A stretch of 64,000 nt of DNA, taken from NCBI GenBank assembly GCA_030681835.1, contig JAUXRN010000170.1, forward strand, positions 1 to 64,000. Reading direction: 5' to 3'. The translations under genes and the position numbers were made by a program. Of the stretch, positions 1 through 8,629 are shown piece after piece. This DNA is from Actinomycetota bacterium. GTDB taxonomy: Bacteria; Actinomycetota; Actinomycetes; S36-B12. Numbering within the stretch: the stretch's first letter is position 1; each line of letters starts with the position of its first letter. A model generated the notes under the pieces. It did not search any database. It worked only from the letters and a program-made list of their open reading frames with translations, and was not told the origin of the DNA.

Positions 1-77
1 ACCTGCGCAACGGGGTTGCCCTGCGCGACCAGGTCAAGGGCACGACGCCGGAACTCCGGCGGCTTCGGTGCAGGCAT
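1..77 (-). CDS. IS3-family transposase OrfA, N-terminal fragment
   Basis: The first 25 codons are visible and the rest is off the window. The protein starts MPAPKPPEFRRRALDLVAQG, which matches the N-terminal helix-turn-helix region of IS3-family OrfA (InsE-like) proteins that bind the IS ends. The ATG at 77 is preceded by GGAGGAG at 84-90, about 6 nt upstream. It reads in a different frame from the interrupted radical SAM gene. The assignment rests on a short stretch, so the family is likely but the subgroup is open. Confidence 0.65.
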   Translation of the reverse strand, partial: MPAPKPPEFRRRALDLVAQGNPVAQ

Positions 78-134
78 AACGGACTCCTCCCAGGCGAATC
101 ATCGCCCAGATCAGGTGTCCGGAATAGCGGGTCA
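1..134 (-). mobile_element. End of an IS3-type insertion sequence (partial)
   Basis: A transposase start at 77 with a strong ribosome binding site lies just inside what looks like an IS terminus. Read on the minus strand from position 134, the sequence begins TGACCCGCTATTCCGGACA, which has the TGA start and short GC-rich imperfect repeat typical of IS3-family ends. The exact boundary is inferred, because the other end and the target duplication are outside the window. The element interrupts the 3' end of the radical SAM gene. Confidence 0.6.
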
Positions 135-2185
135 GGCTCCCATGTGAGCATGCGTCCGATGTTCTCGCGCGAGTGATGGAGGGCGAGGTCGTACACCGCA
201 TCATGGAGCGGGAGCCCCTCGCGATCCCCCGCTAGCTGGTCAGAGTAGGTGCGGGCCTTGTGAACGGGAATCCGCTGCGGTACCGAGAGGAGGCTGGCCG
301 GCCCGAGCGCCCGATCCTTCGGTGCCAGCGCGGCGGCCGTCAGGTCGTCGAGGGCGACCCGGATGTCCACGTAACCGCTCGACTGCCCGTCGAACGGGTA
401 GATGCGGGCCCGCACGAAGTCAAGGGCAGCCCGGACGACTTCGGGGTCCTGCCCATAGAGACGGACGATCCGCTCCTGCAGCAGAGCCAGGAAGTCCTCG
501 AGGATCGATGCGTCGTAGATCAACTTGCTCAGGAAGTAGGGGTTCAGCTTGAGGGACCTGGCGTCCTCCCGTGACGTGAACCGCAATTCGGCGAGTTGCT
601 CACGTGAGATGAACTCCGCGCTCGCTGCGGCCTCGAAGTCGGCCATGAGGCGACCGAACGGCCGCTCGGCCGAGGGTCGCTCTTGAGCGATGGACTCGAC
701 GAGTGGGTAGAGGGAGGTGCCACCCGTCAGTCCACGCAGGGCGTAGAAGATCCGGCCCCCCGCGTGTGCATCGATGAGGACGGACTGGACGAAATGGAGG
801 CGGCGCACGGTGAAGTAGTCATCCCGGGAGAACACCGCGGTCGTCGTGACGATCTCCTCGAACTCGGTCGCCGCGAACTCGCCGTAGTCGCCGGTTGCGC
901 TGTCGATCGCCCGGTACTCGCCCTGAAGGCCGAAGACGCGTCGCGACGCCTGGGTCGCCATCTCGGACCCGTCAAGGAGCATCGCCGGGAAGAAGTGCAG
1001 TCCATCCACATCGCTGTCGAGGACCTCGGCCACACCGGCCAGGAAACTGTCAAGGGACTCCCCTGGAAGGCCGTAGATCAGCTCGGCGAAACTGTCCACC
1101 CCCAGCGACTTGGCCTGGCGGGACAGGGCGTTGAACGTGTCGATGTCGATGTTCGAGCGCTTGATGTTGTCGAGCACCTCGGGGTTCTGGGTCTGCCGCG
1201 AAAGCGAAATGGCCGTCATTCCGCGGAGGATCCCGGCGATCTCCACGACCCGCTTCGAGCTGTTCTTGGCGAAGTACAGGTAGACATGATCGGGGAATCC
1301 ACGCTCTTCGCGGAGCCGGCGCAACTGCTCCGCGATCTGAACGTCCCTCTGGAACAGCCCGAAGTTGGCATCTCCCAGATACAGGTAGGACACGCGGGAA
1401 ACGTTGGCCTCCGCGATGTAGTCCAGTTCCTTGAGGATCCGCTCGACAGGGAAGGACGAAGACTTGGATTTAGCCATGTCGCCCCACGAGCAGAACGTGC
1501 ACGAGTAGGGACAGCCCCGGTTGGTCTCGATGAGCGGCACGTAACCGGGATGCGCCAGGTAGTCGTCCATGACTCCCGTGAGGTAAGGCGACGGAATGTC
1601 ATCCAGGTCGAGCAGCCGGCCGGTCCGCGCATCCAATCCGCCGGGCACCTCGGCCATGGGCACCGTGAGCGATGACTCGAGGAGCGATGCACCGCCCGGT
1701 GCCAGTGCCCACGTGCCGGGGATGCCGGATCCCGTCAAACCCGCCCGTTCGCCGTCGACGGCCCGCAACGCCTCGAGTACGCGCAGGAAGGGGACCTCCC
1801 CCTCCTGCGGGATGTAGTAGTCGATGGCTGGGTTCGTCGCAAGGAAGTCGATGGCCGCCTCGGGCTCGGTCGAATTGACATTCGGACCGCCCATCACGAT
1901 GAGGGTGTCCGGCCGCACTCGCCGGATCCAAGCAGCAGCGGCCGCAGCGAGGTTCGCGTTCCAGATGTAGTTCGACAGGGCGACCACATGCGGGTCGAAG
2001 TCGCGCACCAGGTCGATGAGATCCTGCGGTGACTTGCAGATCCGGATATCCAGGGTTCCCGTGAAGTACTGGGTAGTGAATGCCGCGAGGTAGCCCATGT
2101 TGATGGGCATGGGAAGCACGGACCACTCTGTTCCCGTCTTGACATGGCTTAGGTCGCCGAGGACGACTCGCAACTCACCCGTCAT
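1..2185 (-). CDS. B12-binding radical SAM protein, 3' end cut by an insertion sequence
   Basis: The N-terminal ~140 residues look like a cobalamin-binding domain (segments such as VALSNYIWNANLAA and IVMGGPNVNSTEPEA). A radical SAM core follows, with the [4Fe-4S] cysteines C225, C229 and C232 in NRGCPYSCTFCSWGD. Such proteins do B12-dependent radical chemistry, often methylation or ring rearrangement of sugars and natural products. The ATG at 2185 has AAGGACGG upstream. The frame is open to the window edge, so no native stop is seen. The native sequence probably ends near IGRMLTWEP at about 135, where the IS begins, and the remaining codons are read through the IS. If only a few residues are lost the enzyme may still work. 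It lies 53 nt downstream of the next gene on the same strand. The substrate is unknown; a surface sugar is a guess from context. Confidence 0.8.
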   Translation of the reverse strand, partial: MTGELRVVLGDLSHVKTGTEWSVLPMPINMGYLAAFTTQYFTGTLDIRICKSPQDLIDLVRDFDPHVVALSNYIWNANLAAAAAAWIRRVRPDTLIVMGGPNVNSTEPEAAIDFLATNPAIDYYIPQEGEVPFLRVLEALRAVDGERAGLTGSGIPGTWALAPGGASLLESSLTVPMAEVPGGLDARTGRLLDLDDIPSPYLTGVMDDYLAHPGYVPLIETNRGCPYSCTFCSWGDMAKSKSSSFPVERILKELDYIAEANVSRVSYLYLGDANFGLFQRDVQIAEQLRRLREERGFPDHVYLYFAKNSSKRVVEIAGILRGMTAISLSRQTQNPEVLDNIKRSNIDIDTFNALSRQAKSLGVDSFAELIYGLPGESLDSFLAGVAEVLDSDVDGLHFFPAMLLDGSEMATQASRRVFGLQGEYRAIDSATGDYGEFAATEFEEIVTTTAVFSRDDYFTVRRLHFVQSVLIDAHAGGRIFYALRGLTGGTSLYPLVESIAQERPSAERPFGRLMADFEAAASAEFISREQLAELRFTSREDARSLKLNPYFLSKLIYDASILEDFLALLQERIVRLYGQDPEVVRAALDFVRARIYPFDGQSSGYVDIRVALDDLTAAALAPKDRALGPASLLSVPQRIPVHKARTYSDQLAGDREGLPLHDAVYDLALHHSRENIGRMLTWEPDPLFRTPDLGDDSPGRSPLCLHRSRRSSGVVPLTWSRRATPLRR

Positions 2186-2238
2186 GACCGTCCTTACGCC
2201 GCAGGAACTTCGCAAGCGTACTGTCCCTCGCGGAGCCG

Positions 2239-4089
2239 TCAGTCCACGGCCAGTCGCGCGAGTTCGCGACGCGCCCGGGACCGCACGGATCCGTCGCTGT
2301 AGTCCCCGAAGGCCCGGCGACGGCGCGGCTCCCACCACGTTCGGAACTGCTCGCCACCGTCCGCGAGAGCGAACTCCACCCGGCGCCACAGTTCGTCCGA
2401 GTCCTCGGCCCACACGCCGGGATCGAGGTGCCGGGCCAGGGGCCGGGCGATGCCGGATGCATTGGCCGTGAAGTCGTGCACGACGCTGGGGATCCCGACC
2501 GTCAGTGCCTCGTCCACGAGCGAGGTGTACTTGGCCAGTACCAGGTCGGCCTGGGCGCAGAGCCGATAGGACTCGTTGAGGGTGCGGTAGTCGCGGCTCA
2601 GACTGACGTTGGCCGCGGTGCGCAATAGCGCTACGGAATCGGCCAGTCGCGGGTCCTCGACCCAGGCATCGCTCTTGCCGCGCACGACGATGCGCGCATC
2701 CGGTCGACGCTCGGCCAGTTCGGCGACATGGCGCAGGAAGTGGCCGACGGACTCGACGGACGTGGCAAGCGGATTTCCGCCCCACCCGGCCCCCGGGTGA
2801 GCGTGGTACGGCAGCACCACGATGCATCTCTGCCCGCGGTCGCGGGCCAGTTGCCACTCCGGGTGGGCCGGCGCACGCCGGTACTCGACCAGGAGGTCCG
2901 ACCGCCACATGCCCACAGGGGCGGCCGACCCGACAGCCACCGTGCGCGACGCCAAGGCCGCCTGCGCCGTCTCGTCACTGGCGGTCAGCAGGGTCCCGAC
3001 GGCGAACGGCTGTGATTCCGTGAGGATCGACGTGATCCGCTCGTTGATCGCCGCCGTACGCACTCCATTGGCCTCCAGTGCGAGCGTCAGGCTGATCGGC
3101 ACCTGGACCTCGTACGCCAGGACGGCCAAGCGCAGCGATGCGAACGAGTCCGCCAACCTGGCCTGCTGCGCCAGCGTCTGTGCGGCGAACGCCGCGAAGA
3201 ACCACTGGAATCGAGCCGGGTAACGCCAGCGGAAGCGGCGCCAGGACCCGGCGTAGAGAGTCACCGCGACTCGCACCCTGCTAGGGGCTCCACCCGCGTC
3301 GGGGTAGGCATGACGGATCCCCTCGGCGTTGCCCGGACCGCCGGTCCGGGCCATCATCAGCACGTTATCCGGGGCGAGATCCGCCAGGCCGTCGTCTCCC
3401 TGCAGCAGGTCGTAGGCGTAGAGCTGGCCGTAGGTCAAGCCTTGGTTGAGCACGAGCATGACGGTGGCCCGCATGGGATCAGCTGGCTCGCTCGCACCGA
3501 GCGGCCCCGCCACGGGGGCAGGTCCCGGCGGCGCAACTGGCGCTCCCCGGCGCGCAACTCGCCGGATCAGCCCCGCGGCTCCCCGTGCCCCTCTCGGGAT
3601 CCGGCCCGCGACCCTCCTGCCGTTCGAGGGATCCGACAGAAGCAGGTCGTCCCACCGGTTCGCCGCGACGAAGACGACGTCGTCGAGTCCATTGGTCCGG
3701 GCCCACAGGTCCGCGTAGTAGGCGTCAAGCGCACCGTCCGCGATGTCGCGCAGCAGGGCGCATCGAAGGGCGGCAGCCGCGCCCGGCGCCGCTGGCCACA
3801 ATCGCGCGTAGTGATCCAGCAGATCGCCCAATGTGGCGTCCGCGACCTTGTCGACCGCACGCCGCATCGCCGCGTCTGTCGAGGTGGGCCCCACCGGCAG
3901 CGACGAGGCGGCTGCGAGGTCGACGGGGCTGACCTTCAACGAGGCAAGCAGCCGTTGACCCAGCCGCGAGGTCATGCGCTCACGCAGGTACCACGATCTA
4001 CGTGATCCCAGGGACCACCTCAGCAGGCTGGGCAGTTGCGCCCAGCCAACATCGAGGTAGATCACACCGCGTGATCGTGACGCCTGCAC
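2239..4089 (-). CDS. Putative GT-B-fold surface-polysaccharide protein
   Basis: This is a 616-residue soluble protein with no recognised full-length family. The C-terminal third resembles CDP-glycerol glycerophosphotransferase and capsule-synthesis (KpsC/S-like) proteins. RIVVRGKSDAW is followed by CAQADLVLAKYTSLVDEALTVG and IPSVVHDFT, the usual donor-site pattern of a polar residue in a loop followed by an EA helix and a gly-Pro strand. The N-terminal half is poorly conserved. The start is GTG at 4089, with only a weak GAGAGG upstream; the ATG at codon 39 is a possible alternative. It is the upstream partner of the radical SAM gene and divergent from the methyltransferase at 4172. A transferase acting on surface glycan is an inference. 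Confidence 0.5.
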   Translation of the reverse strand: MQASRSRGVIYLDVGWAQLPSLLRWSLGSRRSWYLRERMTSRLGQRLLASLKVSPVDLAAASSLPVGPTSTDAAMRRAVDKVADATLGDLLDHYARLWPAAPGAAAALRCALLRDIADGALDAYYADLWARTNGLDDVVFVAANRWDDLLLSDPSNGRRVAGRIPRGARGAAGLIRRVARRGAPVAPPGPAPVAGPLGASEPADPMRATVMLVLNQGLTYGQLYAYDLLQGDDGLADLAPDNVLMMARTGGPGNAEGIRHAYPDAGGAPSRVRVAVTLYAGSWRRFRWRYPARFQWFFAAFAAQTLAQQARLADSFASLRLAVLAYEVQVPISLTLALEANGVRTAAINERITSILTESQPFAVGTLLTASDETAQAALASRTVAVGSAAPVGMWRSDLLVEYRRAPAHPEWQLARDRGQRCIVVLPYHAHPGAGWGGNPLATSVESVGHFLRHVAELAERRPDARIVVRGKSDAWVEDPRLADSVALLRTAANVSLSRDYRTLNESYRLCAQADLVLAKYTSLVDEALTVGIPSVVHDFTANASGIARPLARHLDPGVWAEDSDELWRRVEFALADGGEQFRTWWEPRRRRAFGDYSDGSVRSRARRELARLAVD

Positions 4090-4171
4090 TCTCGTAGCCT
4101 CTCATCACGAAGCGGACGCCGGGCCGGGGAGCGTACGGTCCCGCGCCCGCGGGAGGCCCTCATGTGATCGG

Positions 4172-5080
4172 ATGGGGCCCATGGCGGCTGGCGGCAGGAG
4201 AGTCGAGAGCCTGATCCAGCGGATCGGGCGCTGGTTCATGCCACTGCGGCTTGAGGTGCAGCGCGCTGTCGTCGATGCCCGTTTCGTGCGGGCACAGGGA
4301 CTCCCTCCGACCCTCGCGTCCCGTCTGGTGGGGCCGCCGGCATCCTTCGCCGCACGACTGCGCCGCCGGCAGCACGCGGTCTACCAGGACGTGATCCTCG
4401 CCAAGTACGCGCGGCTGCTGCCCCTGCACTACGCCCCCGGCGGCCGCGGCTACCAGACGGTCGCTCCCTCCAGCAGCGCCGAGAGACACGTGCGCTACGC
4501 CACCCAGACCTCCAGGTTGGCCTACTTCGCGGATCGCTACGGTGACCTCCTCGGCTATCGGGACGGGGACTCGTTTCTCGACCTGGGTTGCGGCACGGGA
4601 CAGAGCATCAGGACTCTGGTGGAGCGATTCCCCCAGTCCCGCGTAACGGGGATCGACGTCAATGCCGACGCGTTGGCGCTGATCCGTGAGTGCGAGCCGA
4701 GCGAACATCTGCGCCTGGAGGAAGGCAGCATCACCGACCAGCGCTTCCTCTCCGGAATCCTCACGACGGGTGCGGATCACATCGTGATGTCCCACGTCCT
4801 CTCGCTGCTGGTCGGCGCCAGCGCTGAGGAGACGCGGGCAAGCCGGCACCGCCTGCTGAGGACCCTGGCGGAGACGTGCACCAAGAGCGTCGTCGTCATT
4901 GACCGGTTTGGCTCAAGGGGCGAGTTCAGCGTCGAGATCGAGCAGGTCAATCGCGCATCGGTGGCGGATGACGTCCTCTCCTACTTCGACGATGACCTGG
5001 CGGGACGCGCGTTCCTTGTGCGGTCCCCGTCCACGGAAGCGATCCTCTTCATCAAGGATGGTCCGGCTGCCATTGGGTAG
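4172..5080 (+). CDS. Class I SAM-dependent methyltransferase
   Basis: This 302-residue protein has an N-terminal extension of about 130 residues rich in basic and aromatic residues. A Rossmann methyltransferase core follows, with motif I LDLGCGTG at 136-143 and an acidic motif II (VTGIDVNADAL). The acceptor cannot be told from sequence. It is immediately upstream of pseF, so a methylated sugar in the pseudaminic acid glycan is a fair guess. Translation starts at ATG 4172; a second ATG lies three codons later, and no strong ribosome binding site precedes either. The 82-nt gap before it separates it from the divergent gene and should hold promoters in both directions. Confidence 0.75.
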   Translation: MGPMAAGGRRVESLIQRIGRWFMPLRLEVQRAVVDARFVRAQGLPPTLASRLVGPPASFAARLRRRQHAVYQDVILAKYARLLPLHYAPGGRGYQTVAPSSSAERHVRYATQTSRLAYFADRYGDLLGYRDGDSFLDLGCGTGQSIRTLVERFPQSRVTGIDVNADALALIRECEPSEHLRLEEGSITDQRFLSGILTTGADHIVMSHVLSLLVGASAEETRASRHRLLRTLAETCTKSVVVIDRFGSRGEFSVEIEQVNRASVADDVLSYFDDDLAGRAFLVRSPSTEAILFIKDGPAAIG

Positions 5081-5104
5081 TGTCTCGATCGTGCAGACGG
5101 GCGC

Positions 5105-5110
5105 GGAGGT
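5105..5110 (+). promoter_or_regulatory. Strong ribosome binding site that decides the pseF start
   Basis: GGAGGT at 5105-5110 is a perfect Shine-Dalgarno core 7 nt before TTG 5118. It supports this TTG over the in-frame ATG at 5058 or GTG at 5091, neither of which has a comparable site. Confidence 0.65.
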
Positions 5111-5117
5111 CCATCGG

Positions 5118-5798
5118 TTGGCCGTCATACCGGCTCGCGGTGGCTCCAAGCGCATTCCTCGCAAGAACATCCGCGCGATGTCTGGCCGGCCACTCATGGC
5201 GTGGGCCATCGAGACCGCACTCGCGTCCGGCGAGTTCGACGAGGTGACCGTGTCCACGGACGACGACGAGATCGCGCGAATCGCGGAATCGATAGGCGCC
5301 ACCGTGCCTTTCCGCCGGCCCGCGGCTCTCGCAGACGACCACGCCTCGACCGCCTCGGTGATTGCGCACGCCACGTCCGAGATGAGAAGGCAGGGCCTGG
5401 CGCCCGACCTCGTTTGCTGCCTCTACCCGGCCGCCATCTTCGTGACGGCCGATGACCTGGCCGGCGCCCGGCGGCTCCTGGAGACGTCGACCCGTCCGTA
5501 TGCCGCTGCGGTCGTGCGCTACTCGCATCCGATCCAGCGGGCTCTCGCGTTGGACGAGGGTGGCGAACTGACTCCGGTCGACCCGGAGGGGCTGGCGATG
5601 CGCACGCAGGACCTGCCCAGCCGCTGGCACGATGCCGGGCAGTTCTACTGGGGCAGGACCGACGCATGGGTGGCAGGGCAGCCCATCCTCCCCAACGCGG
5701 TGGGGTACCCACTGGCTGAGGGAAGCGTGGTCGACATCGACACCGAAGAAGACTGGCGGGTAGCCGAGCGACTGCATTCCGTGAAGCTCAGGTCGTAG
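5118..5798 (+). CDS. pseF: Pseudaminic acid cytidylyltransferase PseF
   Basis: PseF activates pseudaminic acid with CTP to give CMP-pseudaminic acid, the donor for flagellar or surface glycosylation. The protein begins AVIPARGGSKRIPRKNIR, the nucleotide-binding motif of CMP-sugar synthetases. It also has FDEVTVSTDDDEIARIA, FRRPAALADDHAST and the PseF-type ending QDLPSRWHDAGQFYWG, which separates it from NeuA and LegF. From TTG 5118 it has 226 residues, slightly short for the family. The GTG at 5091 would add 9 residues. Its 3' end overlaps the convergent phosphatase gene by 11 nt. It is cotranscribed with the upstream methyltransferase, judging by the 37-nt gap. Confidence 0.88.
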   Translation: MAVIPARGGSKRIPRKNIRAMSGRPLMAWAIETALASGEFDEVTVSTDDDEIARIAESIGATVPFRRPAALADDHASTASVIAHATSEMRRQGLAPDLVCCLYPAAIFVTADDLAGARRLLETSTRPYAAAVVRYSHPIQRALALDEGGELTPVDPEGLAMRTQDLPSRWHDAGQFYWGRTDAWVAGQPILPNAVGYPLAEGSVVDIDTEEDWRVAERLHSVKLRS

Positions 5799-6576
5799 CC
5801 ATCCACGTCGCCACCCGACGCCCAAGCGCCGTGTCTGCGGCGAAGACCACGCCGTCGAGCTTCTCGTAGTCGCCGGCGAGCTCATAGGAGGCACCGCCCG
5901 GCAGACTCATGAATGCGCCGACCTCAAGGGTGACCGCCATCGCGGGGGCGACGTCCCAGTCGCGCACGACCACATCCTTCACGAACAGATCCGCGCGGCC
6001 GCTGGCCACGAGCGCCGCCTTGAGACCGATGCTCCCTGACTCGACGTACGAGTCCGTGCCCAGCCAGTGCATCACCCGCTCGCACACTCCCCTGGGCTCG
6101 GGGTAGTTGTCCACGACGACGACCGGATCGATCGCCGGGGCGCGATCGGGCAGCCGATCGCCGTTGAGAAAGGCTCCTGCGCCTCGCCTCGCCGTCCACG
6201 TCATGCCGAGGACGGGCGCGTGGATGGCGGCGAACTCGACGACCCCGGACGTGATCAGCGCCAGCTGGCAGACGAACCCAGCGTGGCCGCCGGACCAGCT
6301 TGCCGTGCCGTCGATCGGATCGATCAGCCAGTACGTCTCTGGTCTCTTCACGTCATGCGAAGCGTCTTCCTCGGACACCACGGGCACGCCCGGGTGACGG
6401 GCCTCGAGCAGTCCCACCAACATCTCGTGCGCGAGCCGGTCTGCCTGTTCCTGCGAACGTGCGCGATTCGCCGCTACGTCCGGTCCCAGTTCGTCCCGGA
6501 ACGCCGCCACCGCGTTTCCGACGTCTATCGCCGCACCCTCGGCTGCAGCGAACTCATCGGGCCCAGTGCGGGCCAT
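5788..6576 (-). CDS. Inositol-monophosphatase family phosphatase
   Basis: The 262-residue protein carries the family metal-binding motifs: VVSEED, WLIDPIDGTASW and, near the C terminus, WDVAPAMAV. These supply the Asp and Glu residues that hold Mg2+ and attack a phosphate monoester. Members cleave inositol phosphate, PAP (CysQ) or sugar phosphates. The start chosen is ATG 6576, which overlaps the pseI stop as TGATG; the longer GTG form at 6603 would overlap pseI by 28 nt. Its place as third gene after the ATP-grasp gene and pseI suggests it removes phosphate from a sugar or from a nonulosonate 9-phosphate, though canonical Pse synthesis needs no such step. Alternatively it could recycle PAP from the sulfotransferase encoded at 43.6 kb. 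Confidence 0.82.
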   Translation of the reverse strand: MARTGPDEFAAAEGAAIDVGNAVAAFRDELGPDVAANRARSQEQADRLAHEMLVGLLEARHPGVPVVSEEDASHDVKRPETYWLIDPIDGTASWSGGHAGFVCQLALITSGVVEFAAIHAPVLGMTWTARRGAGAFLNGDRLPDRAPAIDPVVVVDNYPEPRGVCERVMHWLGTDSYVESGSIGLKAALVASGRADLFVKDVVVRDWDVAPAMAVTLEVGAFMSLPGGASYELAGDYEKLDGVVFAADTALGRRVATWMATT

Positions 6577-7613
6577 CACTGCAGTGCATCCCAGGTGATC
6601 CACTCGTCCCGCTCGATCTCGCGCGCGGCGTGACGGCCGACCACGTGCGGCCTGAGGGACGGCGTGATCCCGAGCCCCGGCCGCTTGACCACGAGCATGC
6701 CATCTTCGATGACGGTCCCCGCGGCGATGTCGACCGCCGCATGCAGGCTGCGCCGGCCCTTCTCCGCCATCTCGCGCTCTTCGGGCCGGGGGCCGGCCTT
6801 GCGCCCGTCACCGAGTGCAGCCTCCACATCCCGAATGCGCCGGACCATCGCGGTGAGCTCAGCCGGCTCCATGGCGAACGGATGGTCCGGGCCGGGTGCC
6901 GAGCGGTCCAGGGTGAAGTGCTTCTCGATGAAGCAGGCCCCGAGAGCCACCGCAGCGATGCAGACCTGGTCGCCGAGAGTGTGGTCCGAGTAGCCGACAA
7001 GGGTGCCGAAGGCCGATCGCATGCTGGCCATCGCACGCAGGTTGGCGAGCGGAGCAGGTGCCGGGTAGAGGGACGTGCATTGAAGGAGGATGGCCTGGTC
7101 GTTGCCCTCAGCAGCCATGGCGTCGAGGGCCAACTGGATATCCATCCACGTCGCCATTCCTGTGGACATCACGATCGGCTTGCCGGTGCGGGCCATGGCC
7201 CCGACTAGTCCGGTGTCCGGCAAGTCGAAGGACGCCACCTTGTGGGTCGGCACGCCCAACGCGTCTAGCTCGAGGAGGGCGTCGACGTCGCATGGAGATG
7301 AGAAGAACTCGATCCCGTGGCCGGCCGCGTGCTCGAGCAGTCGCGGCTGCCATGACCGATCGAGTTCGAGTGACTCGATCAACGCATAGGTGTCCTGGCC
7401 ATCGAGGTACGTGAAGCCTGGAGTCCGTCGCGAGTAGTGGCTTGACGCGCGGAACGTCTGGAACTTGACCGCGTCCACGCCCGCCTCTGCGGCGGCATCG
7501 ATCAGCCGAAGTGCCTTGCCGAGATCCTGATCGTGGTTGGAGCCGACCTCCGCGGTGATGAACACCGGATGGCCGTCACCAACCCATCGGCCGCCTATCC
7601 TCACGTCGGTCAT
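6576..7613 (-). CDS. pseI: Pseudaminic acid synthase PseI (NeuB family)
   Basis: PseI condenses phosphoenolpyruvate with 6-deoxy-AltdiNAc to form pseudaminic acid in the cytosol. The TIM-barrel domain has ITAEVGSNHDQDLGKAL (E22, N26, H27) and DAVKFQTFRA. It also has KVASFDLPDTGLVGAMART and GKPIVMSTGMATW, whose SFD and STGMA pattern is that of PseI rather than NeuB. SDHTLGDQ, FIEKHFTLDR and PGPDHPFAMEP follow. The last ~55 residues form the SAF (antifreeze-like) domain that completes the active site of the dimer partner. At 345 residues the length is normal. The ATG overlaps the upstream ATP-grasp stop as ATGA, so the two are translationally coupled. Confidence 0.87.
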   Translation of the reverse strand: MTDVRIGGRWVGDGHPVFITAEVGSNHDQDLGKALRLIDAAAEAGVDAVKFQTFRASSHYSRRTPGFTYLDGQDTYALIESLELDRSWQPRLLEHAAGHGIEFFSSPCDVDALLELDALGVPTHKVASFDLPDTGLVGAMARTGKPIVMSTGMATWMDIQLALDAMAAEGNDQAILLQCTSLYPAPAPLANLRAMASMRSAFGTLVGYSDHTLGDQVCIAAVALGACFIEKHFTLDRSAPGPDHPFAMEPAELTAMVRRIRDVEAALGDGRKAGPRPEEREMAEKGRRSLHAAVDIAAGTVIEDGMLVVKRPGLGITPSLRPHVVGRHAAREIERDEWITWDALQ

Positions 7614-8569
7614 GCGTGCCGCTCCCCTGCCTCATTGCTGCCGCCGATCAGGACATTCGTCCAGTAGCGCTCGAGTCTGACCCCCGGCTCGAATCTCGCC
7701 AGGCCGCCGTCGCCGACGTCATCGAAGCAGAGTTCGAGGGGATCCAGGCCCGACGCAACCGCGAGGCACAAGGTGGTCGACACTCGCGGATTGATCTCGA
7801 AAGGCACGAAGCGACCGCTGCCATCGAGAATGCCCTGAACGTTGTAGCAGCCGGGCGTGGGCTCTGCAGCATGGATCGCCCGGCACGCGTCCTCGACAGC
7901 CGCGTGGGCCTGCCCCACGGCGCTGATCGTGATGCCGCGCTTGGCAAGCACACGAGCGGGGAACACCCCTCGCAGGGTGCCGCGCGCGTTCACCATGACC
8001 TGCACGGAGTACTCGTCGCCGGGGATGAGCTCCTGGACCACGTGCAAGCCCGCGTCCTCACCCACGTTCCCGCGGTGGTTGGCAAGCGACGTGGCGTCAT
8101 CCACGACGACGACGCCACGCGACCCGCGCCCACGCCGAGGCTTCACGATGGCGGGGAACCTGTCCCACCCGGCCGAGTCGGCCATGACTGCCGTGACCGG
8201 CAAGCGCACGCCGCTTTCGCTCAGGCGCTCGACGAAATGGAGCTTGTCCAGCATCGCCTCGACGAAGTCCTCGCTCGGTACCAGGATCGCCGTTGCCCCG
8301 AAGAGTGATCGGCCGCGCGCCAGAGCCGACAGTTCCTCGTCTACTCCCGGCACCACGACATCGATGGCCTCGCGCCGGCACAGAGCGGCCAGGGCCCCGA
8401 CGAAGCCCGGGTCCGATGCCATCGGGATCGCGTGGACGCGGGTGACCGGCACCGCGGGCGTCACCCGGCGCGGATCTGCGTCGCAGAAGTGCACCTCGTA
8501 GCGGGGGCTGAGCAGGTCCCACAGTGCCTGCGTTCCGGCCCCGCCTCCCCCGGTGAAGAGCACCTTCAC
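7610..8569 (-). CDS. ATP-grasp ligase of the carbamoyl-phosphate-synthase-like type
   Basis: The 319-residue protein starts with a Rossmann-like pre-ATP-grasp domain (VLFTGGGGAGTQALWDLL). It continues into an ATP-grasp fold with FPAIVKPRRGRGSRGVVVV as the ATP-lysine strand. GDEYSVQVMVNARG and the metal-binding FEINPRVSTT come next. Enzymes of this family join a carboxylate to an amine or thiol through an acyl phosphate. The start is GTG 8569, with GGGAGGAG well placed upstream; longer frames have no support. It is the first gene of a three-gene overlapping operon with pseI and the phosphatase. Amide-linked decoration of a Pse sugar is a possible role, but the sequence does not name the substrate. 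Confidence 0.8.
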   Translation of the reverse strand: MKVLFTGGGGAGTQALWDLLSPRYEVHFCDADPRRVTPAVPVTRVHAIPMASDPGFVGALAALCRREAIDVVVPGVDEELSALARGRSLFGATAILVPSEDFVEAMLDKLHFVERLSESGVRLPVTAVMADSAGWDRFPAIVKPRRGRGSRGVVVVDDATSLANHRGNVGEDAGLHVVQELIPGDEYSVQVMVNARGTLRGVFPARVLAKRGITISAVGQAHAAVEDACRAIHAAEPTPGCYNVQGILDGSGRFVPFEINPRVSTTLCLAVASGLDPLELCFDDVGDGGLARFEPGVRLERYWTNVLIGGSNEAGERHA

Positions 8570-8617
8570 GCGCTCTCCTCCCGCCCGCGGAACACGATTG
8601 CCGCGCAACCTCGCCTG

Positions 8618-8623
8618 TAGGCT
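8618..8623 (+). promoter_or_regulatory. -10 box of a leaderless promoter (PIG-L/pseGH operon)
   Basis: TAGGCT ends 6 nt before the GTG at 8630, placing the transcription start on the start codon. There is no ribosome binding site, in line with leaderless initiation. Confidence 0.5.
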
Positions 8624-8629
8624 ACCGGC

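Noticed and set aside
683-1675. Open plus-strand frame of 330 codons
   Set aside because: It is antisense to the radical SAM gene, whose minus-strand translation shows the CxxxCxxC motif; the plus frame has no recognisable motif.
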